8,784 bases of DNA from DATHXC01 sp041662005. Its GTDB lineage: Bacteria; Pseudomonadota; Gammaproteobacteria; Burkholderiales; Methylophilaceae. The stretch covers positions 1 through 8,784 of the forward strand of contig JBAZTJ010000111.1 in NCBI GenBank assembly GCA_041662005.1. The letters are read 5' to 3'. Each line of letters begins with the position of its first letter. Position 1 is the stretch's first letter. Under the pieces are notes generated by a model. That model did not search any database. It was given only the letters and a program-made list of their open reading frames with translations, and was not told the DNA's origin. Positions 6,712-8,784 of this stretch are shown here, in pieces. The position numbers and the translations under genes were made by a program.

Positions 6712-7021
6712 AAACTTCTTCCATGGCACATTGCAAGGGATGTTGATGTTCACGGGCGTAACTAATTACCTGGTTCACTTTGGTTTCAGCAATGTCATGC
6801 GGGTAAACACCGCATACGCCTATTCCCTTTGTATGTACTTGGAGCATGATTTGTGTCGATTGTTCACGCGTTTTTTGAAAAAAGCGCTGGATCACTTCGA
6901 CCACAAACTCCATAGGGGTGTAATCGTCATTAAACAGAATAACTTTAAACATCGACGGAGGTTTTGGCTTCTCCGTCTTAATATCTTCAATCGTATTCTC
7001 TTGATGCTTGGTGCTTGCCAT
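6710..7021 (-). CDS. clpS: ATP-dependent Clp protease adaptor ClpS
   Basis: ClpS recognises proteins with N-degron residues (Leu, Phe, Tyr, Trp) and hands them to ClpA. The 103 residues match the family length (106 in E. coli). Residues 1-21 are the flexible, charged N-terminal extension needed for delivery. The core begins at PPSMFKVILFNDDYTPMEFV (21-40), with Asn31, Asp32, Asp33 and Met37 lining the N-degron pocket. His63 in LQVHTKG corresponds to the pocket His66 of E. coli. DIAETK (76-81) is the conserved family signature. All recognition residues are kept, so this should be a canonical N-degron adaptor. A modest ribosome site (AGGT) lies 8 bases upstream of the ATG. It is the first gene of the clpS-clpA pair. 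No cold-shock gene lies next to it, unlike E. coli. Confidence 0.97.
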   Translation of the reverse strand: MASTKHQENTIEDIKTEKPKPPSMFKVILFNDDYTPMEFVVEVIQRFFQKTREQSTQIMLQVHTKGIGVCGVYPHDIAETKVNQVISYAREHQHPLQCAMEEV

Positions 7022-7047
7022 ATTTGATACCTATTCTGAGCTTAATT

Positions 7048-7069
7048 AAAAAAAATTCAAGCCCGAATT
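7048..7069 (-). terminator. Weak hairpin plus T-run between the CNNM-type gene and clpS
   Basis: On the minus strand, AATTC (7069-7065) and GAATT (7058-7054) form a 5-bp stem with a 6-base loop (GGGCTT), running directly into a stretch of eight T (7055-7048). The stem is too short and AT-rich for an efficient terminator. It may reduce read-through from the CNNM-type gene into clpS. The rest of this 117-base gap holds no convincing promoter, though TAAAAT (7100-7095) could be a -10 element. Confidence 0.3.
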
Positions 7070-7138
7070 AAGTGGGGGTAATTGGGTTTATTCGATTTTA
7101 CTGCATTGGTTTACTGGATTGGGGCCGATGTAAACAGC

Positions 7139-8398
7139 TTAGGGGTAAATGCGGACGCTCTTTACAATTCTATCCTGAGTTTGCACGATCTCCAGTGCAT
7201 GCGTCCCAATCTTGAAACTGGTGCCAGGCTCCGGGATATCTTCAAAGTGCTCAAGTACCAGACCATTCAGGGTGCGAGGTCCATCCAGCGGCAATGTCAG
7301 TGCCAGTTTTTTGTTTAAGTCGCGCAGGTTACTACTACCATCTACCAGCCAGCTACCATCTTCATCCTGATGATATGTACTGTTGCGTAACGGCGACTGT
7401 GTAGTGAAGTCCCCAATAATTTCTTCCAGTATATCTTCGAGTGTGACCAGCCCTTTGAGTTCACCATATTCATCCACCACCAGCGCAATGCGTTGCTGAT
7501 TCTCCTGAAACTGCTGCATTTGTGTGTATAAAGGCGTGCCGCAGGGGATAAAGTACGGTTCGGTAATGACTTCCTTCAGGCTATCCAGATCCAGTTCGCC
7601 GCTACGTAGCTGGTTGATGACCTTGCGGATGTGAATAATGCCGATGATTTCTTCGTTCTGGCCCTGGCGTACCGGCAAGCGGGTGTGGTGGCTGGACGAT
7701 ATGCGCTCGATAATATCTTCGATGGGGGCATCGAAGTCCAGCGTTTCAATCTGGGTGTGCGCCGTCATTACATCGTCTACCGTGGCTTTTTCCAAGTCAA
7801 ACAGGTTAAGTAGAATGGCGCGGTTTTTCTTGGGAATATAACTACCGGCCTCAACCACGATGCTGCGCAACTCCTCGGTTGAGATCGCATGCGAAGTATC
7901 AGCAAAGTTGATCTTGATTCTTAGTAGCTTGAGGAGCCCGGCCACGAACAGATTGGTAAACCAAATGGCTGGGTAAAGCACTTTAATCAGCGGATACAGG
8001 ATGTAGCTGTAAAAGAAAGCCAGCTTTTCCGCATAGGCGGCGGCGATGACCTTGGGGGTGATTTCGCCGAATACCAGAATAATAAAGGTAACCGATAAGG
8101 TACCAACTACCAGTCCGATTTTTCCGTCACCCAGCAATTTCAGGCTAATGTCATCACTGAGGGTGGCGATGGCTACTGCGGCGAAGGTGTTGCCCAGCAG
8201 GATGGCGCCTAAAAGGTGATCGGTTTTTTGCAGCAGCGCCTGTGCAAGCCGTGCGCCGCGGTGACCATCTTTAGCCAGATGGCGTAGCCGATAGCGATTG
8301 AGGGACATGAGGCTGGTTTCAGCACTTGAGAAAAAAGCTGATAGCAGGAGCATGAATGCAAGTATGCAAACCTGCAGGTATATGGGTATGTCGTCCAA
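7139..8398 (-). CDS. CNNM/CorC-type membrane protein with CBS pair and transporter-associated domain
   Basis: This 419-residue inner-membrane protein has the standard three-part layout of the family often labelled hemolysin or HlyC/CorC. Residues about 6-160 are the DUF21/CNNM membrane domain, with SAFFSSAETSLM (20-31), the GNT motif at Asn70 and FGEITPK (110-116). Residues about 203-330 hold two CBS domains, ending in VVDEYGELKGLVTLEDIL (307-324), a nucleotide-binding sensor pair. Residues about 345-417 are the CorC_HlyC domain. Relatives (CNNM proteins, CorB, MpfA) move or regulate magnesium, which is the likeliest role; hemolysis is not implied. The start is TTG: an in-frame stop at 8414-8416 blocks extension, and MDDIP fits family N-termini. 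The next ATG (residue 16) would break the first helix. No Shine-Dalgarno sequence precedes TTG. The gene lies 55 bases after secF, probably in the same transcript. Confidence 0.93.
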   Translation of the reverse strand: MDDIPIYLQVCILAFMLLLSAFFSSAETSLMSLNRYRLRHLAKDGHRGARLAQALLQKTDHLLGAILLGNTFAAVAIATLSDDISLKLLGDGKIGLVVGTLSVTFIILVFGEITPKVIAAAYAEKLAFFYSYILYPLIKVLYPAIWFTNLFVAGLLKLLRIKINFADTSHAISTEELRSIVVEAGSYIPKKNRAILLNLFDLEKATVDDVMTAHTQIETLDFDAPIEDIIERISSSHHTRLPVRQGQNEEIIGIIHIRKVINQLRSGELDLDSLKEVITEPYFIPCGTPLYTQMQQFQENQQRIALVVDEYGELKGLVTLEDILEEIIGDFTTQSPLRNSTYHQDEDGSWLVDGSSNLRDLNKKLALTLPLDGPRTLNGLVLEHFEDIPEPGTSFKIGTHALEIVQTQDRIVKSVRIYP

Positions 8399-8407
8399 GG
8401 AGGGAGT

Positions 8408-8440
8408 GGAAACTTAAGCGATGCCCAAGTTTCCCCGCTT
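8408..8440 (-). promoter_or_regulatory. Two interleaved inverted repeats in the leader of the CNNM-type gene
   Basis: GGAAACTT (8408-8415) is complementary to AAGTTTCC (8427-8434), an 8-bp stem with an 11-base loop. AAGCG (8416-8420) is complementary to CGCTT (8436-8440). The two stems interleave, so they are mutually exclusive as simple hairpins. The longer stem ends 9 bases before the TTG start, where a ribosome site would be expected. No T-run follows, so it is not a typical terminator. Confidence 0.4.
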
Positions 8441-8453
8441 TAGGTCAACCTTG

Positions 8454-8784
8454 TCAAGGTGTTGCATCTGCAGCTTGTTGTTTTTCTGCACCGGTAATCA
8501 GGTTTTGACGGGACACGCCCAGATACATGGCGATAGGGCAAGCTACCAGTACGGAGGAATAGATACCAAACAAAATGCCGATAGTCAGGGCAAGTGAGAA
8601 GTTGTGCAGTGTTTCACCGCCAAATAGCAACATCGACAATACCATCAACTGGGTTGAGAAGTGGGTAATGACAGTACGCGACATGGTACGGGTAATGGCA
8701 TTGTCGATCACTTCGGTGACGCCAGCCTTGCGCATCTTGCGGAAGTTTTCACGTACCCGGTCGAAGACCACTACTGATTCATTG
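8454..8784 (-). CDS. secF: Protein translocase subunit SecF, C-terminal part (5' end outside window)
   Basis: SecF works with SecD in the inner membrane, using the proton gradient to pull proteins through the SecYEG channel. The frame is open to the right edge and reads NESVVVFDRVRENFRKM from base 8783, a SecF hallmark, so 110 C-terminal residues are visible and the true start is further right. The next blocks are also typical: AITRTMSRTVITHFSTQ, then a membrane helix with FGGETLHNFSLALTIGILFG and the IYSS motif before the last helix. The tail (about 20 residues) is polar and Ala/Gln-rich, as is usual. A short inverted repeat (8448-8453 with 8455-8460) sits on the stop codon but lacks a T-run. 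The CNNM-type gene starts 55 bases downstream and is probably co-transcribed. Confidence 0.96.
   Translation of the reverse strand, partial: NESVVVFDRVRENFRKMRKAGVTEVIDNAITRTMSRTVITHFSTQLMVLSMLLFGGETLHNFSLALTIGILFGIYSSVLVACPIAMYLGVSRQNLITGAEKQQAADATP

Noticed and set aside
7109..7135. Inverted repeat GTTTAC / GTAAAC with a 15-base loop just past the CNNM-type stop
   Set aside because: Only 6 bp, a long loop and no T-run; compatible with chance.
7139..8398. Naming the CNNM/CorC-type protein a hemolysin
   Set aside because: The label is historical. The DUF21, CBS and CorC_HlyC architecture points to ion handling, and nothing here indicates a toxin.

Overview
This window looks like ordinary chromosomal DNA from a betaproteobacterium. 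The gene families, roughly balanced base composition and clpS-clpA pair fit a Methylophilaceae-like methylotroph, but that assignment is an inference from protein style and was not checked by any search. Eight protein genes fill almost all of the sequence. There are no tRNA or rRNA genes, insertion sequences, prophage genes or CRISPR arrays, and no gene-free stretch longer than about 190 bases.

Left part (1-1577), plus strand: the 3' part of a Sel1-repeat lytic transglycosylase gene, cut by the window start, is followed by a likely hairpin terminator and then a small unrecognised lipoprotein gene with a Gly/Tyr/Trp-rich tail. The first 46 bases hold a perfect 16-bp inverted repeat inside the coding frame. 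The lipoprotein gene converges on a minus-strand gene (1578-3164) for an AI-2E/PerM-type membrane protein with an N-terminal cyclic-nucleotide-binding domain.

Middle (3165-4414): the AI-2E gene is divergent from a plus-strand pair, yjbQ (UPF0047) and a glutathione S-transferase-like gene, which overlap by one base (TAGTG). The divergent intergenic region holds a perfect 16-bp palindrome that overlaps the candidate -35 elements in both directions, so one regulator may control both units. A strong bidirectional terminator, partly inside the transferase gene's 3' end, separates this unit from clpA.

Right part (4415-8784), minus strand, read right to left: the 3' end of secF (Sec protein export), a CNNM/CorC-type membrane protein with CBS domains, then clpS and clpA 12 bases apart. 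ClpS delivers N-degron substrates to the ClpA unfoldase, which feeds the ClpP protease (not in this window). The CNNM gene begins with TTG, has no visible Shine-Dalgarno sequence, and is preceded by two interleaved inverted repeats.

I found no clear new multi-gene system. The best leads are the shared palindrome in the divergent promoter region, the cyclic-nucleotide-binding/AI-2E fusion, the uncharacterised lipoprotein, the leader of the CNNM gene, and the inverted repeat at the window edge.
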